Positions 46,598 through 53,888 of a stretch of DNA of 64,000 nt are shown here, piece after piece. The DNA is from Georgenia soli. Lineage in GTDB: Bacteria > Actinomycetota > Actinomycetes > Actinomycetales > Actinomycetaceae. Every line of letters begins with the position of its first letter. The first letter of the stretch is position 1. Where the stretch lies: positions 62,001-126,000 of the forward strand of contig NZ_PDJI01000004.1 of NCBI RefSeq assembly GCF_002563695.1, given 5' to 3'. The notes under the pieces were generated by a model. It was not told where the DNA came from and ran no database searches. It saw only the letters and a list, made by a program, of their open reading frames with translations. The position numbers and the translations under genes were made by a program.

Positions 46598-49110
46598 GCA
46601 CGCTCCAGGAGGGCGACGGGACGGGCGGCGAGCAGGTCTCCCAGGCGGCACGGGCCGGCCGCGTGCTCGGTGCCGGTGAGCACGTCCCGCCACGTCCCGT
46701 CCGGGAGCACGACGGTCTGGTCGGGCAGCGAGCGGGCCGGTGCGGTGTCGGCGACGAGCCGGGTGGCCACCGCGACCACGCGCGGGCCGGTCGCGTCGGT
46801 CCGGGCGAGCGCGACGGCGTGACCCGTCGTCGTGGGGAGCGGCTCGTACCCCGCCTCGGCGCCGACGAAGGCGCCCGGGTGCGTCCGGCGCAGCCGCAGC
46901 GCGGCGGCGGTGAGCTGGAGCTTCTCCTCGTCGAGGCCCGCGGGGGCGCGTCCGCCGTCGAGCTCGGCGAGGACCGACGCGAGGGCGTCGAGGTCGACCG
47001 GGCGCCGGTTGTCCGGGTCCACCAGCGAGGTCTGGGTGACCTCCGAACCCTGGTAGACGTCCGCCACGCCCGGCACGGTGAGCTGGAGCAGCTTGGTGCC
47101 GAGCACGGCGCGGCGCACGGCGGCACTGGTCCTCTCCACCCAGGACGTGAAGGCCGCGACGACGTCGGGGTGCTCGAGCAGCGCCGCGGCGTAGCGGTTC
47201 ATCGCCTCCTCGCGGGCCTCGTCCGGGGCGGTCCAGGTGGTCCAGGACTTCTGCTCGCGGGCGGCCTTGACGAGGTAGCCCTGCAGCCGTTCGACCGGGA
47301 TGGGTCCGGCGTCGGTCCAGGTGCCGGCCAGCGTCTGCCAGAGCAGGTTCTCGGTGCGCCCGTCGAGATCGGCGGGCCGCAGGTCCGCCGTCGCCGTGCG
47401 CAGGGAACGGACGAGGTCGGCCCAGGCCTCGGCGTGGCCGGCGAGGACCCCGATGCGCGCGCGGACGTCCTCGCCGCGTTTCGTGTCGTGCGTGCTCCCG
47501 GCCGTCATCGTGGCGGGCCAGGCGGCCAGGGTGCGGGCGGCCCAGTCGTGCAGCTCGTCCGGGTCGATGCCGAACCGCTCGGGTGCGCCGCCCACCTCGC
47601 ACAGGCTCACCAGGTGGGTCCAGCGGTAGAACGCGGTGTCCTCCACGCCCTTGGCCATCACGGCGCCGCACACCTGCGGGAAGCGCACCATCAGCTCGGT
47701 GCGCCGCTCCTCGTGCGTGCGGCCGGCGCTGCCGACCTCCTTGCCCAGGAGCAGGCCGACGACGACGTCGAGAGTGTCGTGCCGGTCAGGCTCCAGGTGG
47801 GCGCGGGCGACGTCGGCGGCGTCGTGCAGCAGGCGCTCCGCGGCGGCGGGGGCGTCCTCGCCGGGCACGACGTAGGCGCGGTAGCGCGGGAAGGCCACGA
47901 CCAGCTCGACGACGCACTCCTGCAGGGCCCGGTACGTGTGGTCACGCAGGCGGATGTCGTCGTGGCAGATCTCCGCCAGCAGCCGGGCGAGGCGGTCGAT
48001 CTCGGCGAAGAGGGACGTCGCGACGATCTGCCGCTTGGCGTCCTCGACCACCGCCGGCAGGTTCGCGGGGTCGCCGGTCAGCTCCTGCATCAGGCCGGCG
48101 AGCGGCACGGAGCCGCCCGGGTCGACCTGGAGGGCGTGCAGGCGCCAGGCCGCGTCGTAGCCGGTGGTGCCGGCCACGGGCCAGTCCTCGGGGAGCTCCT
48201 CCTCGCCCTCGAGGATCTTCTCCGCGACCACCCATGCCCCGCCGGTGGCCTCGTGCAGCCGCCGCAGGTAGCCGCGCGGCTCCGCCAGACCGTCCGGGTG
48301 GTCGATGCGGAAGGCGTCGATGACGCCGTCGTGGAACAGCTCCAGGAGCAGCGCGTGGGTGGCGTCGAAGACCTCCGGGTCCTCGACCCGGACCGCGGCG
48401 AGCGTGCCGACGTCGAAGAAACGCCGGTAGTTCAGCTCCTCGTCGGCGACCCGCCAGTACGCCAGGCGGTAGTGCTGGCGCTCGACGAGGTCGGCCAGCG
48501 GCAGCTGCTCCGTCTCCGGCCGGACCGGGAAGACGTGGTCGTAGTAGCGCAGCACGGTCTGCTCGCCCTCGTCGGGCTCGCTGGGCACGACCATCCGGTC
48601 CAGGGTGAGCTCCCCGGAGGCCAGGACGGCGCCGATGCGGCTGCCGAGGACGGGCATGAGGAGGCCGTCGCCGGACTCCAGGTCGACGTCGAACCACGTG
48701 GCGTAGGGGGAGGAGCTGCCGTGCTTGAGCACCGACCAGAGGGCGCGGTTGTGCCACACCGGGGTCGGCACGGCCATGTGGTTGGGGACGACGTCGACGA
48801 CGACGCCCATGCCGCGCTCGTGGGCGGCGGCCGCGAGGGACTCCAGCCCCTCCCGGCCGCCCATCTCGGCACTGATCCGGCTGTGGTCGACGACGTCGTA
48901 GCCGTGCGTCGAGCCGGGGGCGGCCTGCAGGACGGGGGAGAGGTAGAGGTCCGTGACGCCGAGGGAGTCCAGGTACGGCAGGGCCTTCTCCGCCTGCGCG
49001 AACGACAGGTCCGGGCCGAGCTGGAGGCGGTAGGTGCTCACGGGCAGGCGCCGGTCCGGTCCTGGCAGGTGGGCGGCGGCCGCCCCGGTCGGGGAGGCGG
49101 GGGCGGTCAC
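46594..49110 (-). CDS. treY: Malto-oligosyltrehalose synthase
   Basis: An 838-residue GH13 enzyme that isomerises the reducing-end alpha-1,4 bond of maltodextrins to alpha-1,1. It shows STYRLQLGPDLSFAQAEKALPYL at the N-terminus, the barrel segments VVDVVPNHMAV, IDAFRIDHPDGLAEP and VVAEKILEGEEELP, and the TreY-specific region GVEDTAFYRWTHLVSLCEVGG near residue 480. The length is at the upper end for the family. The GTG start overlaps the glgX stop. Together with glgX and treZ it converts glycogen-derived dextrins to trehalose, an osmoprotectant and, in actinobacteria, a precursor of cell-surface glycolipids. Confidence 0.96.
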   Translation of the reverse strand: MTAPASPTGAAAAHLPGPDRRLPVSTYRLQLGPDLSFAQAEKALPYLDSLGVTDLYLSPVLQAAPGSTHGYDVVDHSRISAEMGGREGLESLAAAAHERGMGVVVDVVPNHMAVPTPVWHNRALWSVLKHGSSSPYATWFDVDLESGDGLLMPVLGSRIGAVLASGELTLDRMVVPSEPDEGEQTVLRYYDHVFPVRPETEQLPLADLVERQHYRLAYWRVADEELNYRRFFDVGTLAAVRVEDPEVFDATHALLLELFHDGVIDAFRIDHPDGLAEPRGYLRRLHEATGGAWVVAEKILEGEEELPEDWPVAGTTGYDAAWRLHALQVDPGGSVPLAGLMQELTGDPANLPAVVEDAKRQIVATSLFAEIDRLARLLAEICHDDIRLRDHTYRALQECVVELVVAFPRYRAYVVPGEDAPAAAERLLHDAADVARAHLEPDRHDTLDVVVGLLLGKEVGSAGRTHEERRTELMVRFPQVCGAVMAKGVEDTAFYRWTHLVSLCEVGGAPERFGIDPDELHDWAARTLAAWPATMTAGSTHDTKRGEDVRARIGVLAGHAEAWADLVRSLRTATADLRPADLDGRTENLLWQTLAGTWTDAGPIPVERLQGYLVKAAREQKSWTTWTAPDEAREEAMNRYAAALLEHPDVVAAFTSWVERTSAAVRRAVLGTKLLQLTVPGVADVYQGSEVTQTSLVDPDNRRPVDLDALASVLAELDGGRAPAGLDEEKLQLTAAALRLRRTHPGAFVGAEAGYEPLPTTTGHAVALARTDATGPRVVAVATRLVADTAPARSLPDQTVVLPDGTWRDVLTGTEHAAGPCRLGDLLAARPVALLERA

Positions 49111-51227
49111 TCGCGGTCCTCCTTCGGCCCGCGCAGGACGACGACGCTGCGCGCCTCGACCTGCAGGTTCGTCCGGGGCTCGACGGTGCGTTCGGGGGCG
49201 CTCTCGTGGACGGTGTCGACGACGACCTCCCAGCTCGGCCCGTACTCCTCGCCCGGCAGGCAGAACTCGAGCGGCTCCTCCGCGGCGTTGAACAGGATCA
49301 GGAAGGAGTCCCCGACCACCCGCTCGCCGCGGCTGTCGGGCTCCGGGATCGCCTGCCCGTTGAGGAAGACCATGACCGACTTCGCGAACCAGGTGCCCCA
49401 GTCCTCCTCGGCCATGTGCTCAGCGGCAGGGGTGAACCACTCGATGTCGCCGATCTCCGACTCGCCGCCGTGCTCCGGCAGACCCGCGAAGAAGCGCCGA
49501 CGCCGGAACACCGGCTGCTCGGAGCGCAGCGCGATGAGCCGGCGCGTGAACTCGAGCTGGGCCTGGGCGTCCTCGTCCAGGTCCCAGCCCAGCCACGAGA
49601 GCTCGTTGTCCTGGCAGTAGGTGTTGTTGTTCCCGTCCTTGGTGCGGCTGAGCTCGTCCCCGTGCAGGATCATCGGCACGCCCTGGCTGAGCAGGAGCGT
49701 GGCGAGGAAGTTGCGCTGCTGCCGGGCGCGCAGGGCGTTGATCTCCGGGTCGTCCGTGGGGCCCTCGACGCCGCAGTTCCAGGACCGGTTGTGCGACTCG
49801 CCGTCGGCCCCGCCCTCGCCGTTGGCGTCGTTGTGCTTCTCGTTGTAGGAGACGAGGTCGCGCAGCGTGAAGCCGTCGTGCGCGGTGACGAAGTTGATCG
49901 AGGAGACCGGCAGGCGGCCGCTGTGCTCGTACAGGTCCGCCGAGCCGGTGAGCCGGCTGGCGAACTCGCCCAGGGTCGACGGCTCGCCGCGCCAGAAGTC
50001 GCGGACCGTGTCGCGGTACTTGCCGTTCCATTCCGACCACAGGGGCGGGAACCCGCCCACCTGGTAGCCGCCCTCGCCGACGTCCCACGGCTCGGCGATG
50101 AGCTTGACCTGGGAGATGACCGGGTCCTGCTGGATGATGTCGAAGAACGCCGAGAGCCGGTCGACCTCGTGCAGCTCGCGGGCCAGGGTCGAGGCGAGGT
50201 CGAAGCGGAAGCCGTCGACGTGCATCTCCTCGATCCAGTAGCGCAGCGAGTCCATGATCATCTGCAGCGTGTGCGGGGAGCGCATCAGCAGGGAGTTGCC
50301 CGTGCCGGTGGTGTCGAAGTAGTGCGCCTCGTCGCCGTCCACCAGGCGGTAGTACGAGGCGTTGTCGATGCCGCGGAAGGACAGGGTCGGCCCCAGGTGG
50401 TTGCCCTCGGCGGTGTGGTTGTAGACGACGTCGAGGATGACCTCGATGCCCGCCTCGTGCAGCGCCTTGACCAGGGTCTTGAACTCCTGGACCTGCTCGC
50501 CGCGGGTGCCGAAGGCGGCGTAGCCGTTGTGCGGCGCGAAGAACCCGATGGAGTTGTAGCCCCAGTAGTTGCTCAGGCCCTTCTCCTGCAGGTGCGGGTC
50601 GTTGACGAACTGGTGCACCGGCATGAGCTCGACGGCGGTGACGCCGAGCTCGACGAGGTGCTGGATCACCGCCGGGTGGGACATGCCCGAGTAGGTGCCG
50701 CGCAGCTCCTCGGGCACCTCCGGGTGGAGCTTCGTCATGCCCTTGACGTGCGCCTCGTAGATGACGCTCTCGTGGTACTCGCGGTTCGGCGGCCGGTCGT
50801 AGCCCCAGTCGAAGTACGGGTTGACGACGACGGAGGTCATCGTGTGGGCGGCCGAGTCCTCCTCGTTGCGCTCCTCCGGGTCGTCGAAGGAGTACGAGTA
50901 CAGGGAGCGGTCGCCGTCGATCTGCCCGTCGATGGCCTTGGCGTACGGGTCGAGCAGGAGCTTGGACGGGTCGCACCGGTGGCCGGCGGGCGGGTCGTAG
51001 GGGCCGTGGACGCGGTAGCCGTACCGCTGCCCCGGCTGCACCGAGGGCAGGTAGCCGTGCCAGACGTGGGCGTCGACCTCGGTGAGCTCGACGCGCTCCT
51101 CCGTCCCGTCGTCGTCCAGGAGGCACAGCTCCACGCGCTCGGCGACGCTGGAGTAGAGCGCGAAGTTGGTTCCGGAACCGTCGAACGTGGCTCCGAGGGG
51201 GTAGGGGCGGCCGGGCCAGATCTGCAT
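49107..51227 (-). CDS. glgX: Glycogen debranching enzyme GlgX/TreX
   Basis: A 706-residue isoamylase-type GH13 enzyme. It has the N-terminal CBM48 module (QIWPGRPYPLGATFDGSGTN), the barrel motifs VILDVVYNHTAEGN, VDGFRFDLAS (nucleophile), LIAEPWDVGEGGY (acid/base) and FVTAHDGFTLRDLVSYN, and the family segment LSRTKDGNNNTYCQDNELSW. It removes alpha-1,6 branches from glycogen to supply linear dextrins for TreY. The ATG at 51227 opens the conserved MQIWPG; longer upstream frames lack conservation. It is the first gene of the glgX-treY-treZ operon and is divergent from the YgjV-like gene. Confidence 0.96.
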   Translation of the reverse strand: MQIWPGRPYPLGATFDGSGTNFALYSSVAERVELCLLDDDGTEERVELTEVDAHVWHGYLPSVQPGQRYGYRVHGPYDPPAGHRCDPSKLLLDPYAKAIDGQIDGDRSLYSYSFDDPEERNEEDSAAHTMTSVVVNPYFDWGYDRPPNREYHESVIYEAHVKGMTKLHPEVPEELRGTYSGMSHPAVIQHLVELGVTAVELMPVHQFVNDPHLQEKGLSNYWGYNSIGFFAPHNGYAAFGTRGEQVQEFKTLVKALHEAGIEVILDVVYNHTAEGNHLGPTLSFRGIDNASYYRLVDGDEAHYFDTTGTGNSLLMRSPHTLQMIMDSLRYWIEEMHVDGFRFDLASTLARELHEVDRLSAFFDIIQQDPVISQVKLIAEPWDVGEGGYQVGGFPPLWSEWNGKYRDTVRDFWRGEPSTLGEFASRLTGSADLYEHSGRLPVSSINFVTAHDGFTLRDLVSYNEKHNDANGEGGADGESHNRSWNCGVEGPTDDPEINALRARQQRNFLATLLLSQGVPMILHGDELSRTKDGNNNTYCQDNELSWLGWDLDEDAQAQLEFTRRLIALRSEQPVFRRRRFFAGLPEHGGESEIGDIEWFTPAAEHMAEEDWGTWFAKSVMVFLNGQAIPEPDSRGERVVGDSFLILFNAAEEPLEFCLPGEEYGPSWEVVVDTVHESAPERTVEPRTNLQVEARSVVVLRGPKEDRE

Positions 51228-51422
51228 GAGGCATACCTTGACACGCAGACCGCCGTACGGCGCTCCGGGAGGATCTCTCGGACGGTGCGGGTGAGATGGG
51301 TCACGCGCCGCCGGCCGAGGTGCCGGTGAGAGCAGATGGTCCCGCACCTTCGCGGGGGCGCCGTGGGAGGATCCCGGCGGCGCGGCAGCTCGTGCCGCAC
51401 GTGCGAGGCGTGGGGGAAGCAG

Positions 51423-52043
51423 ATGCCGGTGCTGGAGGTCGTGGGGTGGGTCGGCTCCGCCGTCGTGGTCTGGTCGATGATGCAGCAACGCATCCTCCGG
51501 CTGCGGTTCATCAACCTGGTCGGCTGCCTACTGCAGATCGTCTACAACAGCGTGCTCGGCGTCTGGCCGGTCGTGGGGCTGAACGTGGTGCTCGCGGCGG
51601 TCCAGCTCGTCAACCTCTACCGGCTGCTCGGCCGCCGGCACTCCGAGGAGGCCTACGAGGTGCTCCGGGTGGACCCCCAGGGTGAGTACCTCCACCACCT
51701 CCTCGCGCGGCACCGCGGTGACATCGAGAGGTTCACGCCAGGGTTCCGCGGGCCCGTCCCCGGCGGCGCCGCCTACCTCATCGTCAAGGGGGAGGAGACG
51801 GTGGGCTACGTGCTGCTCCACGACACCGGGGACGGCGTCGCCCAGATCGACCTGGACCACGTGGTCGAGAAGTACCGCGACCTCACGCCCGGCGAGTTCG
51901 TCTTCAACTCCAGCGACATCCTCGTCGAGGACGGGTACCGGCGCGTGCGCACCGCTCCCGGCGTCCGCGAGCCCTACTACGACCGGATCGGGTTCACCGA
52001 GGTGGGCGGTGCCTACGAGCTGGACCTGGTCGGGGCGCGCTGA
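51423..52043 (+). CDS. YgjV-like membrane protein with a GNAT-like C-terminal region
   Basis: A 206-residue protein. Residues 1-66 contain three short hydrophobic segments (VLEVVGWVGSAVVVWSMM, INLVGCLLQIVYNSVLG, VGLNVVLAAVQLVNLYRL), the pattern of the YgjV family of small inner-membrane proteins. The C-terminal 120 residues have AAYLIVKGEETVGYVLLHDTG, an HVVEKYRDLTPG segment and the ending YYDRIGFTEVGGAYELDL, resembling the final strands of GNAT acetyltransferases. The acetyl-CoA loop (Q/RxxGxG/A) is not evident, so activity is doubtful. The function is unknown. It lies alone between glgX and the tRNA-Val gene. Confidence 0.65.
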   Translation: MPVLEVVGWVGSAVVVWSMMQQRILRLRFINLVGCLLQIVYNSVLGVWPVVGLNVVLAAVQLVNLYRLLGRRHSEEAYEVLRVDPQGEYLHHLLARHRGDIERFTPGFRGPVPGGAAYLIVKGEETVGYVLLHDTGDGVAQIDLDHVVEKYRDLTPGEFVFNSSDILVEDGYRRVRTAPGVREPYYDRIGFTEVGGAYELDLVGAR

Positions 52044-52111
52044 GAGCCGCGGACGAGCAGGCTCAGCGCCCGGTGCGGCCCCGCTGAGAACCCGGGTCGG
52101 GCGCGCTCAGG
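52038..52111. repeat. Alternating inverted GCTGAG/CTCAGC modules
   Basis: CGCTGAGAGCC (52038-52048), GGCTCAGCG (52060-52068), CGCTGAGAACC (52082-52092) and GCGCTCAGG (52103-52111) alternate in orientation about 22 bases apart, starting at the end of the YgjV-like gene. Confidence 0.4.
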
Positions 52112-52125
52112 AGCCCGGGGACGAC

Positions 52126-52158
52126 GAAGGCCGCCCCGGATGATCCGGGGCGGCCTTG
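52126..52158. terminator. Hairpin terminator between the YgjV-like gene and tRNA-Val
   Basis: AAGGCCGCCCCGGA (52127-52140) pairs perfectly with 52144-52157 around a TGA loop. On the minus strand it follows the tRNA-Val 3' end by seven bases; on the plus strand it ends transcription from the YgjV-like gene. Confidence 0.7.
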
Positions 52159-52164
52159 TGCCGG

Positions 52165-52236
52165 TGGGCGATACTGGGTTCGAACCAGTGACCTCCTCGG
52201 TGTGAACGAGGCGCTCTACCACTGAGCCAATCGCCC
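52165..52236 (-). tRNA. tRNA-Val (anticodon CAC)
   Basis: A 72-base cloverleaf on the minus strand: acceptor GGGCGAT/ATCGCCC, D-arm with GGCTCAGTGGTAGAGC, anticodon stem CCTCG/CGAGG enclosing TTCACAC (anticodon CAC, reading GUG), and the T-loop GGTTCGAACC. The discriminator is A; CCA is not encoded. The acceptor and T-arm match the tRNA-Val(GAC) at 53573, indicating a duplicated gene pair. Confidence 0.95.
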
Positions 52237-52358
52237 GCGTCCGTCGGCGCCTGCCGTGACCGGCGCTTCGGGTGCGAGAAGTGATGTTAGCGAACGCGGT
52301 GCCGGATCGTGAAACCGGCGGGCCCCCGGAGCGGTGAGAGGAAGGCCACACCGCCTCA

Positions 52359-52418
52359 GGGCCCGGCTCCTCAGGGCCCGGCTCCTCCGGATCCGGCTCC
52401 TCCGGGTCCGGCATCTAC
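52359..52418. repeat. Four tandem 15-base repeats at the 3' end of the aminotransferase gene
   Basis: Units begin at 52359, 52374, 52389 and 52404 and share the core CCGGCTCCTC; the fourth is truncated and runs into the pabC stop codon (52415-52417). Read on the minus strand they would encode a PEEPG-type pentapeptide repeat after the stop. Confidence 0.6.
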
Positions 52419-53260
52419 GGGTAGGGCGTCTCGAGGTGGCGCCGCGTGTAGATCTCCGAGACCTGCTCGGTCACCGGTCCCGGGCGCAGCTCACGACCGT
52501 CGACGGCGACGACGGGCACCACCCCGCGCGTCGAGGAGGTCAGTGCCACGTGCTCCGCCCGGTGGATGGCGTCGAGCGGCAGCGTCTCCTCCCGGACCTC
52601 GACGCCGGCCTCCCGTGCCCACTCGATGACGACGGCCCGAGTGACCCCCGCCAGACACCCGGACTCCAGCGGCGGGGTGACCAGCGCGCCGTCGACCTCC
52701 AGGAAGACGTTCGTGCCGGTGCCCTCGCACAGCTCCCCGCGGGTGTTGCCGAAGATCGCCTCGTCCCCGCCCCGCTCGTGCGCCCACGCGAGGGCGCGCA
52801 CGTTCTCGGCGTAGGAGATCGTCTTCAGGCCGGCGATCGCCGAGCGCTCGTTGCGGGTGAACGGCACCACCGACACGGAGACCGCGCGGGGGGCGCCGAC
52901 CGCGGAGGCGGCGACGAGCAGCGTGCCCGGGCCCCAGGCGGCGTCGGAACCGAGAGGGCCCGGCCCCGCCGTCCACACGATCCGGACCCGTCCGAGCGTG
53001 TCTCCCCAGGCCTGGGCCACCTCGGTGACCGCCCGGCGCACCAGGTCCCGGTCGGGAAGCGGCAGCCCCAGCCCCGCCGCCGAGCGCTCCAGTCTCTCCA
53101 GGTGCCGGGTGAGCGCGAACGGGCGCCCGCCGAGGAGCTCGCACGCCTCGAAGACGCCGTCGCCTACCGTCAGGCCGTGGTCGGTGGCAAGCACCAGCGG
53201 CTCGGCGTGTCCGCGCAGGCGGCCGTCGAACCAGACGATCACGCGGTTCTCGGGTGTCAT
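52415..53260 (-). CDS. Aminotransferase class IV (aminodeoxychorismate lyase-like)
   Basis: A 281-residue PLP fold-type IV enzyme. The PLP lysine is Lys146 in AGLKTISYAENV; other family segments are VFDGRL-like WFDGRLRGHAEPLVLATDHGLTVGDGVFEAC and GTGTNVFLEVDGALVTPPLESGCLAGVTR, the phosphate cup. It is most like PabC, which makes 4-aminobenzoate for folate, but branched-chain or D-amino-acid aminotransferases share these motifs. No pabB neighbour is present. The gene lies between two oppositely oriented tRNA genes. Confidence 0.82.
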   Translation of the reverse strand: MTPENRVIVWFDGRLRGHAEPLVLATDHGLTVGDGVFEACELLGGRPFALTRHLERLERSAAGLGLPLPDRDLVRRAVTEVAQAWGDTLGRVRIVWTAGPGPLGSDAAWGPGTLLVAASAVGAPRAVSVSVVPFTRNERSAIAGLKTISYAENVRALAWAHERGGDEAIFGNTRGELCEGTGTNVFLEVDGALVTPPLESGCLAGVTRAVVIEWAREAGVEVREETLPLDAIHRAEHVALTSSTRGVVPVVAVDGRELRPGPVTEQVSEIYTRRHLETPYP

Positions 53261-53305
53261 GGGGGCACTGTGTCACTGATCACCAGGATTTCACCACCTC
53301 GTGGT

Positions 53306-53334
53306 TTGGACTTTCCCCGGCACGGTGGTTAAAG
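53306..53334 (+). promoter_or_regulatory. Promoter of the tRNA Gly-Cys-Val cluster
   Basis: TTGGAC (53306-53311) and TTAAAG (53329-53334) are exactly 17 bases apart and 43 bases upstream of the tRNA-Gly. This is the best sigma-A-type match in the window, as expected for a stable RNA operon. Confidence 0.6.
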
Positions 53335-53377
53335 TTCTGGACGTTCCACCGGATCGGAAACGAGCCGGATGGCACAC

Positions 53378-53450
53378 GCGGATGTGGCTCAGTTGGTAGA
53401 GCATCACCTTGCCAAGGTGAGGGTCGCGGGTTCGAGTCCCGTCATCCGCT
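53378..53450 (+). tRNA. tRNA-Gly (anticodon GCC)
   Basis: A 73-base cloverleaf: acceptor GCGGATG/CATCCGC, D-arm GGCTCAGTTGGTAGAGC, anticodon stem TCACC/GGTGA with loop TTGCCAA (anticodon GCC, reading GGC/GGU), and T-loop GGTTCGAGTCC. The discriminator is T and no CCA is encoded. First gene of a three-tRNA cluster. Confidence 0.96.
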
Positions 53451-53483
53451 CGGAGGCACCACCACCCGGTGGGCATCCCTCAG

Positions 53484-53554
53484 GGTGGCGTGGCCGAGAG
53501 GCGAGGCAGCGGCCTGCAAAGCCGTATACACGGGTTCGAATCCCGTCGCCACCT
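53484..53554 (+). tRNA. tRNA-Cys (anticodon GCA)
   Basis: A 71-base cloverleaf: acceptor GGTGGCG/CGCCACC, anticodon stem CGGC/GCCG with loop CTGCAAA (anticodon GCA, reading UGC/UGU), T-loop GGTTCGAATCC and the discriminator U that cysteinyl-tRNA synthetase requires. It starts 33 bases after tRNA-Gly. Confidence 0.96.
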
Positions 53555-53572
53555 CTCTGCGGTGCACGACCT

Positions 53573-53644
53573 GGGCGATTGGCGCAGCGGTAGCGCGCTT
53601 CCCTGACACGGAAGAGGTCACTGGTTCGATCCCAGTATCGCCCA
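53573..53644 (+). tRNA. tRNA-Val (anticodon GAC)
   Basis: A 72-base cloverleaf: acceptor GGGCGAT/ATCGCCC, anticodon stem CTTCC/GGAAG with loop CTGACAC (anticodon GAC, reading GUC/GUU), T-loop GGTTCGATCC, discriminator A. It ends the cluster; the acceptor stem is identical to that of tRNA-Val(CAC) at 52165. Confidence 0.96.
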
Positions 53645-53650
53645 CCGAAC

Positions 53651-53689
53651 GAGGCCCCGGGCCGGCTCACCAGCCGGCTCCGGGGCCTC
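53651..53689 (+). terminator. Two-tier hairpin terminator of the tRNA cluster
   Basis: Outer arms GAGGCCCCGG (53651-53660) and CCGGGGCCTC (53680-53689) enclose an inner stem GCCGGCT/AGCCGGC (53661-53667 with 53672-53678) around CACC, with one bulged base. TCTTCC follows. It starts six bases after the last tRNA. Confidence 0.8.
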
Positions 53690-53888
53690 TTCCGTCTCTC
53701 GGCCGGACCGAGGATCTCAGGTCCGCCTCTGCGCGATCTCGCGTCCAGGTGTGCACGATCTCCCGCACAGCTCCGCAGGATCGGGGCGCAAGGTGCTGCC
53801 GCCGTGCCCACGGTGGTGGTGCGCGGCAGGAGGGTGGTGCGTCGGTACGATCGTGAGGTCCTGTCCGCACCTGCGAGGAGCTTTCCCG

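Noticed and set aside
52013..52414. Minus-strand open frame starting with PEEPG repeats just after the aminotransferase gene
   Set aside because: It runs straight through the tRNA-Val gene and a terminator; only the 15-base repeat gives it a protein-like start.
53254..53856. Plus-strand open frame of 200 codons across the tRNA cluster
   Set aside because: It covers three clear tRNA genes and a terminator and has no family resemblance.
53689..53888. T-box or other riboswitch upstream of thrS
   Set aside because: No specifier-loop or antiterminator (TGGN) arrangement is visible; the only strong hairpin belongs to the tRNA cluster terminator.
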